Part shown: positions 54,017 to 63,013 of the stretch, piece by piece
How the letters are laid out: every line of letters starts with the position of its first letter
How positions within the stretch are numbered: the stretch's first letter is position 1
From: Rhodobacter sp.
GTDB lineage: Bacteria > Pseudomonadota > Alphaproteobacteria > Rhodobacterales > Rhodobacteraceae
Direction of reading: 5' to 3'
DNA length: 64,000 nt
NCBI GenBank assembly: GCA_016704435.1
Contig: JADJAB010000001.1
Span: 248,001 to 312,000 of the forward strand
Made by a program: the position numbers and the translations under genes
Notes under the pieces: generated by a model
Told to the model about the DNA's origin: nothing
The model's input: only the letters and a program-made list of their open reading frames with translations
Databases searched by the model: none

Positions 54017-55120
54017 TTATTCGACGTTGGCGCCGACGGTGGCATCCCAGCCGGTGGTGACGGCGGTCTTGTTGGTATCCACCTCTTCCAGCGTCGGGAA
54101 GACAGCCTTGGCATAGCCTTCGGCCGGGGGCAGCGCGTCAAGCAGCTCTTGCGGAACCTTGCCCGCCTCTACCAGGGCGTTGAAGCGGACCGGGTGGCAA
54201 TAGCCCTTCAGCCACAGGAGCTGGCCTTCATCCGAATAGAGGTATTCCATCCACAGCTTCGCCGCGTTGGGATGCGGCGCATAGGCCGAGATCGCCTGCA
54301 CATAGACGCCCGCCAGAACGCCAGACTGCGGCACGATGACCTCGACCGGCGGGTTGCCGGCCAGCGTGTCGCGCACCGCCAGCGCGTTGTAGTCCCACAT
54401 CACGGTGATCGGGGTGGTGCCCTGGGCCAGCGTACCGGCCTTGCCGATCACCGGAACGAAATTGCCGGCCGCATTGAGGTTCTTGAAGAACTCCAGACCC
54501 GCCAGGCCTGCCGCCTCGCCCGGCGCAGCCCCGCTTGCCATGCCCGCCGCCATCACGGCGAGGATAGCCTGGTTCGAGGCGCGCGGATCGCCCGCCAGCG
54601 CAACCTGGCCGGCATGGTCGGGCTTCATCAGATCGGCCCAGTCTGCCGGGGAATCGGTCACCAGATCCTTGTTCACCAGGAAAGACATCACGCCGTAATA
54701 GTCGCCATACCAATGGCCCTCGGCATCCTTGGCCTCGTCGGGAATGCTGTCCCAGGTCGCGACCTTATAGGGCTGGGTCAGGCCTTCGGCCTTGGCCGAG
54801 GGGCCGTAGGACAGGCCCACGTCGATCACGTCGGGGGCCTGCGGGCCCGTGTTGTCCTTGTTGGCCTTGATCGCCTCGACCTCATCGGCGGAACCCGCAT
54901 CCGGGTTCAACTCGTTCACGGTGATTCCGGGGTATTTGGCCTTGAACCCGTCGATCACGGCGCCATAGCCGCACCAGTCATGCGGCAAGGCGACGGTGGT
55001 CAGCATGCCTTCGGCCTTGGCCGCGGCTTCAAGATCCGCCATCGCATCGGCCGAGGCGATGTTGGCTGACAGCATGGCGAGGACACTGACCGAAGCGGCA
55101 AGCGTTGTTCTTTTGATCAT
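54017..55120 (-). CDS. ABC transporter substrate-binding protein, family 1 (PotD/AfuA-like)
   Basis: The product is 367 residues. I start at ATG 55120 because GGGAG lies seven bases upstream; another ATG two codons earlier is too close. A signal peptide (MIKRTTLAASVSVLAMLSAN) ends at ASA. The mature part reads MADLEAAAKAEGMLTTVALP, FKAKYPGITVNELNPDAGSA and YYGVMSFLVNKDL. This is the family that carries iron, thiamine, phosphonates, polyamines or similar ligands; the motif text does not single one out. It heads the 51201-55120 operon. Confidence 0.85.
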   Translation of the reverse strand: MIKRTTLAASVSVLAMLSANIASADAMADLEAAAKAEGMLTTVALPHDWCGYGAVIDGFKAKYPGITVNELNPDAGSADEVEAIKANKDNTGPQAPDVIDVGLSYGPSAKAEGLTQPYKVATWDSIPDEAKDAEGHWYGDYYGVMSFLVNKDLVTDSPADWADLMKPDHAGQVALAGDPRASNQAILAVMAAGMASGAAPGEAAGLAGLEFFKNLNAAGNFVPVIGKAGTLAQGTTPITVMWDYNALAVRDTLAGNPPVEVIVPQSGVLAGVYVQAISAYAPHPNAAKLWMEYLYSDEGQLLWLKGYCHPVRFNALVEAGKVPQELLDALPPAEGYAKAVFPTLEEVDTNKTAVTTGWDATVGANVE

Positions 55121-55538
55121 CTTCATTCTCCCGTTTGCGTTTCTTGTACCCCCGTTTCGACCGACTGCGCGGTTGTTCGGGATGTTGTTGGGCAAATCCT
55201 AACGACGCCGCGCCGAGTCTGACAAGCGCTTGTATGTGCGGCCGGAAAGATTCTTACACGCGCGGCGGGGCCGAAACGTATCGAACGGCAGGAAAGGCTC
55301 AATAATGCGGTCAGGCGTTGCTTTGGCAAAAGGGCCTGCCGCCCGTGCCATGCTTTTGCATTTCGGCATCATCGCGAGCGCCGAATCCCGAAGTCCTCGG
55401 AACCCGGTTCGATTCACAGTCCGGTTTTCGGAGGTAGCCCTGAAGTCGCGCCCGTGCTTTCGCAGGTTGGTGCTGCTCACTTCTCCCGACAAGTTCCACA
55501 GACCAGGGGCAAGAGCAAGCGGACGCCGGCGAGCCAAG
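55121..55538. other. Intergenic region; promoter of the family-1 importer expected, nothing else recognised
   Basis: About 420 bases lie between the binding-protein start and the end of the caspase-like gene, both on the minus strand. Broken short frames (for example TSENRTVNRTGFRGLRDSAL near 55400) show no known domain. I see no clear repeat or terminator. Confidence 0.4.
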
Positions 55539-58500
55539 CTACTGTGGCAAGTCGGCAATGGCGCCTTCGATGATTGCGATCCACTCGACATTCCTGGGCG
55601 GAAGACGGCCTTCGCCTTGCAGCTTGCGCAGGATGTCGAGGGCCGACTGAAGGTGCGGGTGCGGATCGGCAGAGACGGTCGCGAGCTTGAAGTGGCAGAT
55701 CACCATATCCAGTTCCGCTTCGACATTTCCGCTTCGCAGGGCGGCAAGGGCCTGACTGATGGACAGGGCAGAGGCATAGGCGGTCCGGGCACCGTCCAGA
55801 TCCCAATGCAATGCGAAGGTCGCCGAAGTTGTTGTAAGTGACCGAAAGGTCGCGCTGCCACTCGCTGTTCAGCGGGTCCCGCGCGGCAAGGGTCTGGCGA
55901 ATGCTCAGACCGGCGGCGTAGGCGGCTTCCGCTCCGGCCAGGTTGCCCTGCGCCCGCAGGACGTTGCCGATACGCTCGTAGCCGACCGAAAGGTCGCGCT
56001 GCCAATCGCTGTTGTCGGGGTCGCGCGCCGCCAAAGCCCGGGCAATGGCCAGCGCCGAATCGTAGGCGGTTTTTGCCCCGGCCAGATCGTCCTGCGCCCG
56101 TCGGATATCGCCCATCTTGTAGTAGCTGACCGCAAGATCACGCTGCCACTCGGTGTTCAGCGGGTCCCGCGCGGCGAGGTTCCTGGTGATGGCCAGATCC
56201 GATGCATAGGCAGTTTCAGCCCCGGCCGGATCGCCGTTCGCCAGCCGAAGGTCGCCAAGCCGGCTGAAGTCGATCGCCAGGCTGCGCTGCCACTCGCTGT
56301 TGCCGGGTTCGCGCGCGGCGAGGGTCTGGCTTATGGCCAGCGAGGCGGAATAGGCCGCTTCGGCCCCGGCAAGGTCGCCCCGCGCCCGGCGAATGTCGCC
56401 AAGGCCGCTGTAGCTGACCGACAGATCGCGCTGCCAGATGCTGTTCAGGGGGTCCCGCGCAGCAAGCGCCTGACGGATGGTCAGAGACGCTCCATAGGCG
56501 GCCTCGGCCCCGGCCAGATCGCCAAATGCCAGCCGCAGATCGCCAAGTTTGTTGTGGTTGACCGAAAGGTCGCGTTGCCAGTCGCTGTTGTCAGGATCGC
56601 GTGTGGCAAAGGCCTGACTGATGGCCAGGGCAGCGGTTTGGGCGGCTTCGGCCTTGGCCAGATCGCCTTGCGCCAGATGAATGTCGCCAAGACGGTTGTA
56701 GCTGATCGACAGATCGCGCTGCCAATTGGCGTTCAGTGGATCGCGCGCAACCAGCGCCTTGCGGATGGCCAGGGCGGTGGACTGGGCTTGCTCGGCCCCG
56801 GCCAGATCGCCCTTGGTCAGTTGGATATCGCCGATGCTGCTGTTGCTGACCGCAAGATCGCTCTGCCAGTCGCTGTTGGCGGGATCTCGAAGCGCCAGCG
56901 CCTGATTGATGGTCAGGGCGGCGGCATAGGCGGTCTCGGCCGCGGCCAGATCGCCCTTGGCCTGCTGGATACCGCCAAGACGGTTGTAGCTGATCGACAG
57001 ATCGCGCTGCCAAGTGGTGTTGTCTGGGTCGCCGGAGGCAAGCGCCATGGCAATGGCGAGGGCTGCGCTGTAGGCGGCCTCGGCCCCGGCCAGATCGCCC
57101 TGCGCGCTGTCAATATCGCCGATCTTGTTGTGGCTGACCGCAAGGTTGCGTTGCCAGTCCTTGTCGTCGGGGGTCTGGGCCACGCGACCTTGCGCGACTG
57201 CGTTCCATTCAAGATACCGCTGCATGGCCGCCCCGCTGTCGCCGGTAAGGGCCAGGAGATCGCCAAGATCCCACAGCGCATTGGTGCGCGCCTTCATGGC
57301 ATCGCGCGATATGCCCAGGGCCTCGACTTCGGCCAGAAGGGCCGCGGCATTGCCCAGTGCTGTGATGGCCGTGGGGTAGGTCAGCGCCGCGCGGGCGGCG
57401 TCGGCCTGCAAGATCAGCGTTTCGGCCTGCGACACAGTGCGCGCGACATAGCTGCCTTTCAGCGTGTCGCGGGCCGCCGCATCGACGGCGGCGGCCTCAT
57501 CAAGTTTGCCAAGGGCACCGGCGTAGGCGCCAAGGTCCATGTCTTCCCTTGCCGCATCGCGCAGGGTGGCCACCCGAGGGTCTGCTTCGGCCAGGGTGCG
57601 CAGGTTGTCCTGAAACGCTGCATAGGCATCGGCGGCTTCGGTCAGCGCGCGCTTGCGGTCGTCGAGGCTTGCACGGGCAAGATCCGCGGAAAAGACGGCG
57701 GCATAAAGCGGCGCCAGCGGCATGTCGCGCGCGCCGGCCAGGGTTTCGACCTCGGCCCGCAGGTCAGGGGTCAGACCCGCCATCGCCAGCAGCAGGGTCT
57801 CGCGTTCCGACAGCTGCCCGGCGGGGGCGGCGACAAAGACCAGTTCCGGCAATGCGGATTCGACATAGGGCAGTTGCGCGCCGCGGCTGCGGTCATAGAC
57901 ATCCTGCGTGACCAGCGTCAGGACCGAGCGCAGTTCCAGCCCCGGCGTGCCGAGATGGCGCAACAGCGCCTCGGCAAACGGCGAATGCCCGTCGTTGCCA
58001 TCGCTGGCCGTCTCGCCCGGCGTGGCGGCAAAGGCATAGACCAGACCGTCGGCCCGGCCGACACGGGCAAAACCAGGCGACAGCCGCGGCGCGCTTTGCC
58101 CGGCAAGCGCCACTGCGCCGCGCCCGTCGGCTTCCAGCGGGGTTCCGGCAAAGGGATCGTTGCGACAGGCATCGACCAGCAGAATGGCCGAGGGCGAGGC
58201 TGCGGTCAGAATCGACACGACATCCGACAGGGCAATCGCGCCGCCGGACAGGGTGTCGATGTCCGACACATCGGCATCGCTGGGCAGCAGATAGTTCTTC
58301 CCTTCGATCTCGACCCCGTGGCCTGCATAGTAGACCAGCGCAAGGTCCGCACCTTCGGCATCAAGGGCGAAATCCTCCAGCGCGCGCCTTGTGCGGCGGG
58401 CATCGCGGTTGGTTTCCAGGATCACCTCGAAACCAAGGGTTTCCAAGAGGCCCGCGACCGCAGTTGCATCCGCCACCGGATTGGCCAGATTGCTGATGTG

Positions 58501-58599
58501 GTCGTAGTCCCTGATCCCCAGAACCAGCGCCACGCGGCCGTCGGCAAGGCAGGAGCCGGGCAGGATGACAAGGTAAAGGGCAAATAGCGCATTCCGCAT
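55539..58599 (-). CDS. Exported caspase-like (C14) protein with ten 48-residue repeats (one frameshift)
   Basis: The protein has about 1020 residues. Signal peptide MRNALFALYLVILPGSCLAD. The caspase-like domain covers about 21-255: GRVALVLGIRDYDHISNLAN, catalytic His94 in LALVYYAGHGVEIEGKNYLL and catalytic Cys145 in AILLVDACRNDPF. A helical linker follows (about 260-475), then ten repeats of 48 residues from about 479 with the core NxxWQRDLSVSYNRLGDIRx AxGDLAGAEAAY. A one-base loss at 55802-55804 shifts the end; the restored tail reads DGARTAYASALSISQALAAL to ADLPQ at 55539. Known relatives are metacaspase/TPR proteins of unclear role. The catalytic pair is intact, so protease activity is possible. 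Confidence 0.82.
55725..57165 (-). repeat. Ten tandem 144-base coding repeats (TPR-like)
   Basis: Each unit encodes 48 residues with the fixed core WQRDLxxSYNxxGDIxxAxG and LAxAExAYxxALxIxxxLAxRDPxN. I count ten units starting DKDWQRN, TTWQRD, SDWQSD, ANWQRD, SDWQRD, SIWQRD, SEWQRS, TEWQRD, SDWQRD and SEWQRD. Units differ enough in sequence that recent expansion is limited, but several share long DNA stretches. The pattern fits TPR-like helical hairpins. Confidence 0.8.
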
Positions 58600-59118
58600 G
58601 GCGGCCTCGGAAAATGCCGGTGCGTTCGCAGTCGGCTTCGACAGAATTCGCCGATGCGTCCTTCAAAGCAAGAAGAACCGCAGGGTCAGGGTGCGAATGG
58701 TCGGCCTTGTTGAAAGAGCGGCCCGTCCGCAGCAGCACCATGGGCGAAAAGCGGTTTCTCGTCCGTGCCGGTACAGACCGCCCGACGCGGACCCATGAAG
58801 TTTGCGAACCTCCGCTTGTGACAGCAAGAAGCAGCCGCAGAGAGGCGCAGTCCAGTGCCAGTAGTTGGTCCGGCATGAAGTTGATGATGCAGGAAGCTGA
58901 AGGCGCTGGAAGCCGAGAACGCCAAGCTGAAGAAGCTCTTGGCCGAGCAGATGAGGGACGGGTCCACGCTGAGGCAGATGTTGGGAGGACTTCCGGAGCC
59001 TGGCGCGCGGTGTCGGAACACGTCGGCGCGGAGAACTTCAAAGCGTGGTTCTTGCGGCGACTTCGACTGCCGATCCGGCATCCTGTCCATGGCCGCAAGA
59101 AACGGACGGCCCGCGTAT
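58600..59118. other. Intergenic region carrying an IS remnant
   Basis: About 520 bases separate the caspase-like gene start from the XdhC stop. Apart from the OrfA remnant listed separately, I see no intact gene. The end next to 58600 should hold the caspase-like gene promoter. Confidence 0.4.
58891..58990 (+). mobile_element. IS3-family OrfA remnant
   Basis: The frame reads RKLKALEAENAKLKKLLAEQ followed by MRDGSTLRQML. This leucine-rich coiled coil (LKALExENAKLKKLLAEQML) is the C-terminal end of IS3-family OrfA proteins. Nothing of the helix-turn-helix or the OrfB integrase follows, and no terminal repeats were seen. Confidence 0.65.
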
Positions 59119-60064
59119 TCAGGTCGCTGCGGTGGGGTTGTTCGCGACCGCCAGCACCTCGGCCAGAACGGATATCGCGAGCGTACGGGCGTCGCGGACC
59201 GAAGGCAGTAATCCGATCGGTCCGCGCAAGCGCCAGGGAGTCCCCGTCGATCCCCATCGCCTCCAGTTCCCGAATCCGCGTATCCCTTGCCATCTTCCTG
59301 CCTTGGGCGCCGATGTAGAATGCCGGGCGCGATACCGCTGCCGCCATGATCGGCGGCTCCCATTCGTGGTCGTGAAAGAAAAGAACGATTGCGGTGCGCG
59401 GATCGACCGCGAGGTCGTCGGGCAATCCGGGCGTCTTCAGATGGCGCGTTTCGCATCCCATCGCCTGCCCGTGTTCCAGCGTTTCGATGTCGGGCGAGAG
59501 CAGGATGTTGGGGTATCCCGCAGATTGGATCAGCGCCGAGAAAGTTCCCGCCTCGGGACCCTTGCCGAATACGAGGAAACGGATTTCCGGCAGGAAACGG
59601 ATGTTGAAGCCGGCGCCGGCGGGTCCGGTTTCTCCGTGGTCGACAAGCGTCAGGGCGCCGCTGTCCGGTTCGATGGATAGCGTCGCGGGTTGTCTGGCGG
59701 CCCGCCGGTCCGCCAGCCGGCCCAGAACCTTTCTGTCGGGGTGGGGCAGGAGCAGGATGTCGAGGCCGCCGCCGCAGGGAAGCTTGATGTCGATGAAGGG
59801 CGAACCGCGTCCGTATCGGACTTTCCTTGGACGACCCGCCTCAAGCGCCTCCTGGGCGTGGAGCGCGATGTCCTTTTCAATGCAGCCCGATGACAGGGTT
59901 CCGACGCGCCGCTTGTCGTCGAATACTGCCATGACCGCCCCGAGAGGGCGGTAGGACGGACCCTCGACTCCGACGATCACCGCCAGCGCAGCGTCGCTTT
60001 GATCGGCCAGCACTGCATCGATCGGATCGGCGTTCAGGCCTTGGGCGAGGTGACTTGCATTCAT
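59119..60064 (-). CDS. xdhC: XdhC-family molybdenum-hydroxylase maturation protein (one frameshift)
   Basis: Starts at ATG 60064 (MNASHLAQGLNADPIDAVLA). The N-terminal XdhC/CoxI domain has LAVIVGVEGPSYRPLGAVMA and VGTLSSGCIEKDIALHAQEA (with the conserved Cys). The C-terminal Rossmann-like domain has RFLVFGKGPEAGTFSALIQS. A one-base loss near 59221-59225 shifts the end; the restored tail reads GPIGLLPSVRDARTLAISVL and ends NNPTAAT. Length about 315 residues. XdhC family members bind or sulfurate the molybdenum cofactor for xanthine dehydrogenase-like enzymes. No such enzyme is encoded nearby, so its partner is unknown. Confidence 0.8.
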
Positions 60065-60641
60065 GAATATCGTTCCTGCTGGATGCGCAACTATGACACC
60101 ACCCTCGGCATTTCGGTCAAGAAGAGCCCGAAATGGTCTCGGGTCCACACTCCTGGCCCCCCGCAGGATCCGTGGCCGGCCGCGTCGCGGGCCGCCAGGA
60201 CCTGGACGCAGTCCAGCCAGCGCTGGCGAACGGCGAGAGACGGCCCCTTCCGGCAAGGTCGAGGCCACCGAAGCGGGAGCCCCAGGCCACGGTAGTTCTT
60301 GCGGGGCGGAATGGAGTATTGTTTTTTTCCTTTCCAGGACTTCTGGATTTCCGAATGGCAGGTCAGGGGCGGACAGCCTAACATCGTGGACACCGGCTTC
60401 GATCTGCCGTCCTGGCGTTCGTCATCCGCCTGGTGCGGCGACTTGTTACCTCACGCGCGTCCGGCGCCGGTGAATTGATCGTCGGACCCGGCATCTCCCG
60501 AATCGTGCCAGTTCGCGGATAGAGGAATTCGGGACGGTGGCTTTCGCGACATGCCGGAACGACGCAAGCTTCCTGTCAACGGGGCCGAGTCATGAAGTGC
60601 CTGGGTCGGCGCTCCGGTCAGCCCGCAATGGAGAGAACGCA
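60065..60641. other. Intergenic region between divergent xdhC and aspA genes
   Basis: About 580 bases with no gene I can support. The promoters of both divergent genes should lie here. Open frames present are short or lack known domains. A T-rich stretch (about 60318-60330) is the only clear local AT-rich feature. Confidence 0.4.
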
Positions 60642-62051
60642 GTGCCCATGGCCGATACGCAAAGAGCCGAGGTGGATTCCATCGGTGAAGTGATGCTCGG
60701 GAAAGACACGGTCTATGGCATCCAGACCGCGCGGGCGCTGGAAAACTTTCCGATTACCGGCGTGCGTCTCAGCCACTTCGCGGCGCTGGTGAATGCGCTT
60801 GCGGCGGTAAAATCGGCCTGCGCCGCCGCGAATGTCGAACTGGGCATCCTCGACGCGCATAGAGGCGAAGTGATTGTCACGGTCTGCGCGGAAATACTCG
60901 GCGGCCGGCATCATGAGCACTTCGTCGTCGACGTCATCCAGGGCGGCGCGGGAACCTCAACCAACATGAACGCGAACGAGGTGATCGCGAATATCGGCCT
61001 TGCTCGGATGGGGTTCGAGTACGGCGAATACGCCCATCTGCACCCCAACGACCACGTCAACCGGTCACAATCCACCAACGACGTCTACCCGACCGCGATC
61101 CGGGCCGCGATCCTTGCGAAGGTCGACGGGCTTTGCGAGGCGCTCGCCGAGCTCAGGGACGCTTTCGACGAGCGCGCGGCAGGCCTTCGACGGCATCGTG
61201 CCAAGATCGGACGCACGCAATTGCAGGACGCCGTGCCGATGTCGCTGGGCATGGAGTTCGCGTCCTTCGCCGTGACGGTCGGCGAAGATATCGACCGGAT
61301 CCGCGAAATCGGCAATCTCCTGAAGGAGGTCAACCTCGGCGGCACAGCGATCGGAACCGGGGTCAACGCACCCGAAGGATATGGTGCGCTTGCGGTGAAG
61401 AACCTCCGGCAGATTTCCGGAATCGACTTTGTCCAGGCGGCGAACCTGATCGAGGCGTCGTCGGACCTCGGCGCCTTCGTCACCTTCTCGGGCGTGCTGA
61501 AGCGGGTCGCCGTCAAGCTTTCCAAGATCTGCAACGACCTGCGGCTTCTCAGCAGTGGCCCCCGCGGCGGGATCGGAGAGATTTCGCTTCCCGCAGTGCA
61601 GGCGGGGTCGTCGATCATGCCCGGCAAGGTCAATCCGGTGATCCCCGAGGTCGTCAATCAGGTCGCCTACCAGGTCATCGGCAACGATCTGACGGTGACG
61701 ATGGCGGCCGAGGCGGGGCAGCTCCAGTTGAACGCGATGGAGCCCGTTGCCGCCTACAATATCCTGGAATCCATCCGCATCCTCACCAACGCGATCACGA
61801 CCCTGACGCGGCGCTGTGTTGTCGGGATCGAAGCGAATGCCGAGAGATGCGCGGCACTTCTGGAAAACAGCCTCGTTCTTGCCACCATGCTGGCGCCCCA
61901 TATCGGCTACGATGCCGCGGCGCGTATTGCCAAGGATGCCGAACGAAACGGCCTGAGCATCCGGGAGGCGGCGGAAAGGTCGGGTATCCTGTCGGCCGAG
62001 GAATTTCGACGTATCCTGTCGCCCGGAACCGCGGCGGTCGGATCAGGCTGA
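60642..62051 (+). CDS. aspA: Aspartate ammonia-lyase
   Basis: The product is about 469 residues. I prefer GTG 60642 (GGAGAG six bases upstream); ATG 60648 is the alternative. It follows E. coli AspA closely: VIQGGAGTSTNMNANEVIAN near 100, NRSQSTNDVYPTAIR near 145, GRTQLQDAVPMSLGMEF near 190, KLSKICNDLRLLSSGPRGG near 303, and the lyase signature QAGSSIMPGKVNPVIPE near 325. It interconverts aspartate and fumarate plus ammonia. The neighbours, a regulator and an aminotransferase, suit amino-acid catabolism. Confidence 0.92.
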   Translation: MPMADTQRAEVDSIGEVMLGKDTVYGIQTARALENFPITGVRLSHFAALVNALAAVKSACAAANVELGILDAHRGEVIVTVCAEILGGRHHEHFVVDVIQGGAGTSTNMNANEVIANIGLARMGFEYGEYAHLHPNDHVNRSQSTNDVYPTAIRAAILAKVDGLCEALAELRDAFDERAAGLRRHRAKIGRTQLQDAVPMSLGMEFASFAVTVGEDIDRIREIGNLLKEVNLGGTAIGTGVNAPEGYGALAVKNLRQISGIDFVQAANLIEASSDLGAFVTFSGVLKRVAVKLSKICNDLRLLSSGPRGGIGEISLPAVQAGSSIMPGKVNPVIPEVVNQVAYQVIGNDLTVTMAAEAGQLQLNAMEPVAAYNILESIRILTNAITTLTRRCVVGIEANAERCAALLENSLVLATMLAPHIGYDAAARIAKDAERNGLSIREAAERSGILSAEEFRRILSPGTAAVGSG

Positions 62052-62103
62052 CGCACGCCGACATGGGGCTGACGCATGGATGGAAGTCCGGGCGGACGAT
62101 GCC

Positions 62104-62910
62104 TCAGGGTCTGTCGCCGGGCGTTGCCGTGACGTCGCCAATCGCCAGCGCGAAGAGCTGCGCCTGCGATGTGACGTTCAGTTTGCGGTACAGGTTTCGT
62201 CGGTGCACACGAACCGTCTCGATGCTGATGTTCAGGATCAATGCGATCGACAGCGAGGAATGGCCCTTGAGGATCAGTTCTCCGATGGCGCGCTCGCGCG
62301 CGGTAAGATCGCTGGATGGCAACAGCATCGGCCCCAGCGCAAGATCGGCGGCGGGACCCTTGGCCTGACCGGAGTCGGTTGTCCGGCCAAAACGGTCGTG
62401 CAGCTTGATCGTCGCCGCGATGATCGGAAAGTACCCGGAAATTCTGCCTATTTCCGCTCTGGTGAATGCCGGCTCATCCACACGCCGCGCCAGGGAAACG
62501 ATTGTCAGGCATTCGCTGTCCGTCCAGCAGAATATTCCCATCTCGTCGGAAAGGCCGGTCTTGCGGTAGTATTCCCGGTAGAAGACGCTGCGAAAGAAGC
62601 GGTCGGCGGAAACATCGCGCAACCGCAGAACGGTATCGGGAGATCTTGCCCGGAACCGGTCGTAGAACGGGTCGAGCAGATAGGCGCGTTGGCGGTATTC
62701 ATGGAACTTGTCCAGTGCTACGTCGCTGTCCAGGTCACCGAAAACGAACGCGGGCGATTCTGAACGGGTGTAGCGAAAGACCACGCAGGAATGATGCCTG
62801 ACGACCCGTCCGAGAAGCGCGGTCAGACGGGTCCAGAAACGATTACCCCCGATCGCGGCCATCGCCTCTGCCGCGCCATGCACGAAGTCACCGAGTTTCC
62901 GGTCGGCCAT
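62104..62910 (-). CDS. LuxR-family transcriptional regulator
   Basis: The product is 268 residues. The C-terminal helix-turn-helix (about 200-260) reads LTARERAIGELILKGHSSLS and IETVRVHRRNLYRKLNVTSQ, a clear LuxR/FixJ DNA-binding domain. The N-terminal 190 residues (VVFRYTRSESPAFVFGDLDS, DPFYDRFRARSPDTVLRLRD) may form a ligand- or PAS-like sensor but lack a phospho-acceptor receiver pattern. It converges on aspA and lies upstream of the aminotransferase gene on the same strand. Targets are unknown. Confidence 0.85.
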   Translation of the reverse strand: MADRKLGDFVHGAAEAMAAIGGNRFWTRLTALLGRVVRHHSCVVFRYTRSESPAFVFGDLDSDVALDKFHEYRQRAYLLDPFYDRFRARSPDTVLRLRDVSADRFFRSVFYREYYRKTGLSDEMGIFCWTDSECLTIVSLARRVDEPAFTRAEIGRISGYFPIIAATIKLHDRFGRTTDSGQAKGPAADLALGPMLLPSSDLTARERAIGELILKGHSSLSIALILNISIETVRVHRRNLYRKLNVTSQAQLFALAIGDVTATPGDRP

Positions 62911-63013
62911 TGCAGCTCCCGCGACGGCAAGGTCAAAGCGACACCACCGTCTGGCGTCGGGTATAGCGCATCACGGCGGAATCGTCACTGCACTGGCCGA
63001 AACAGGTTCCCGG

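Noticed and set aside
51201..55120. Naming the family-1 importer potABCD (polyamines)
   Set aside because: The binding protein fits several ligand groups (iron, thiamine, phosphonate, polyamine), and nothing in the context decides among them.
55725..57165. Regular 144-base repeats as a possible CRISPR or satellite array
   Set aside because: The units are fully coding, in frame and of one protein pattern, with no spacers.
56554..58587. A 677-codon open frame on the plus strand opposite the caspase-like gene
   Set aside because: Its repeats mirror the TPR-like repeats on the other strand, and it shows no motif of its own.
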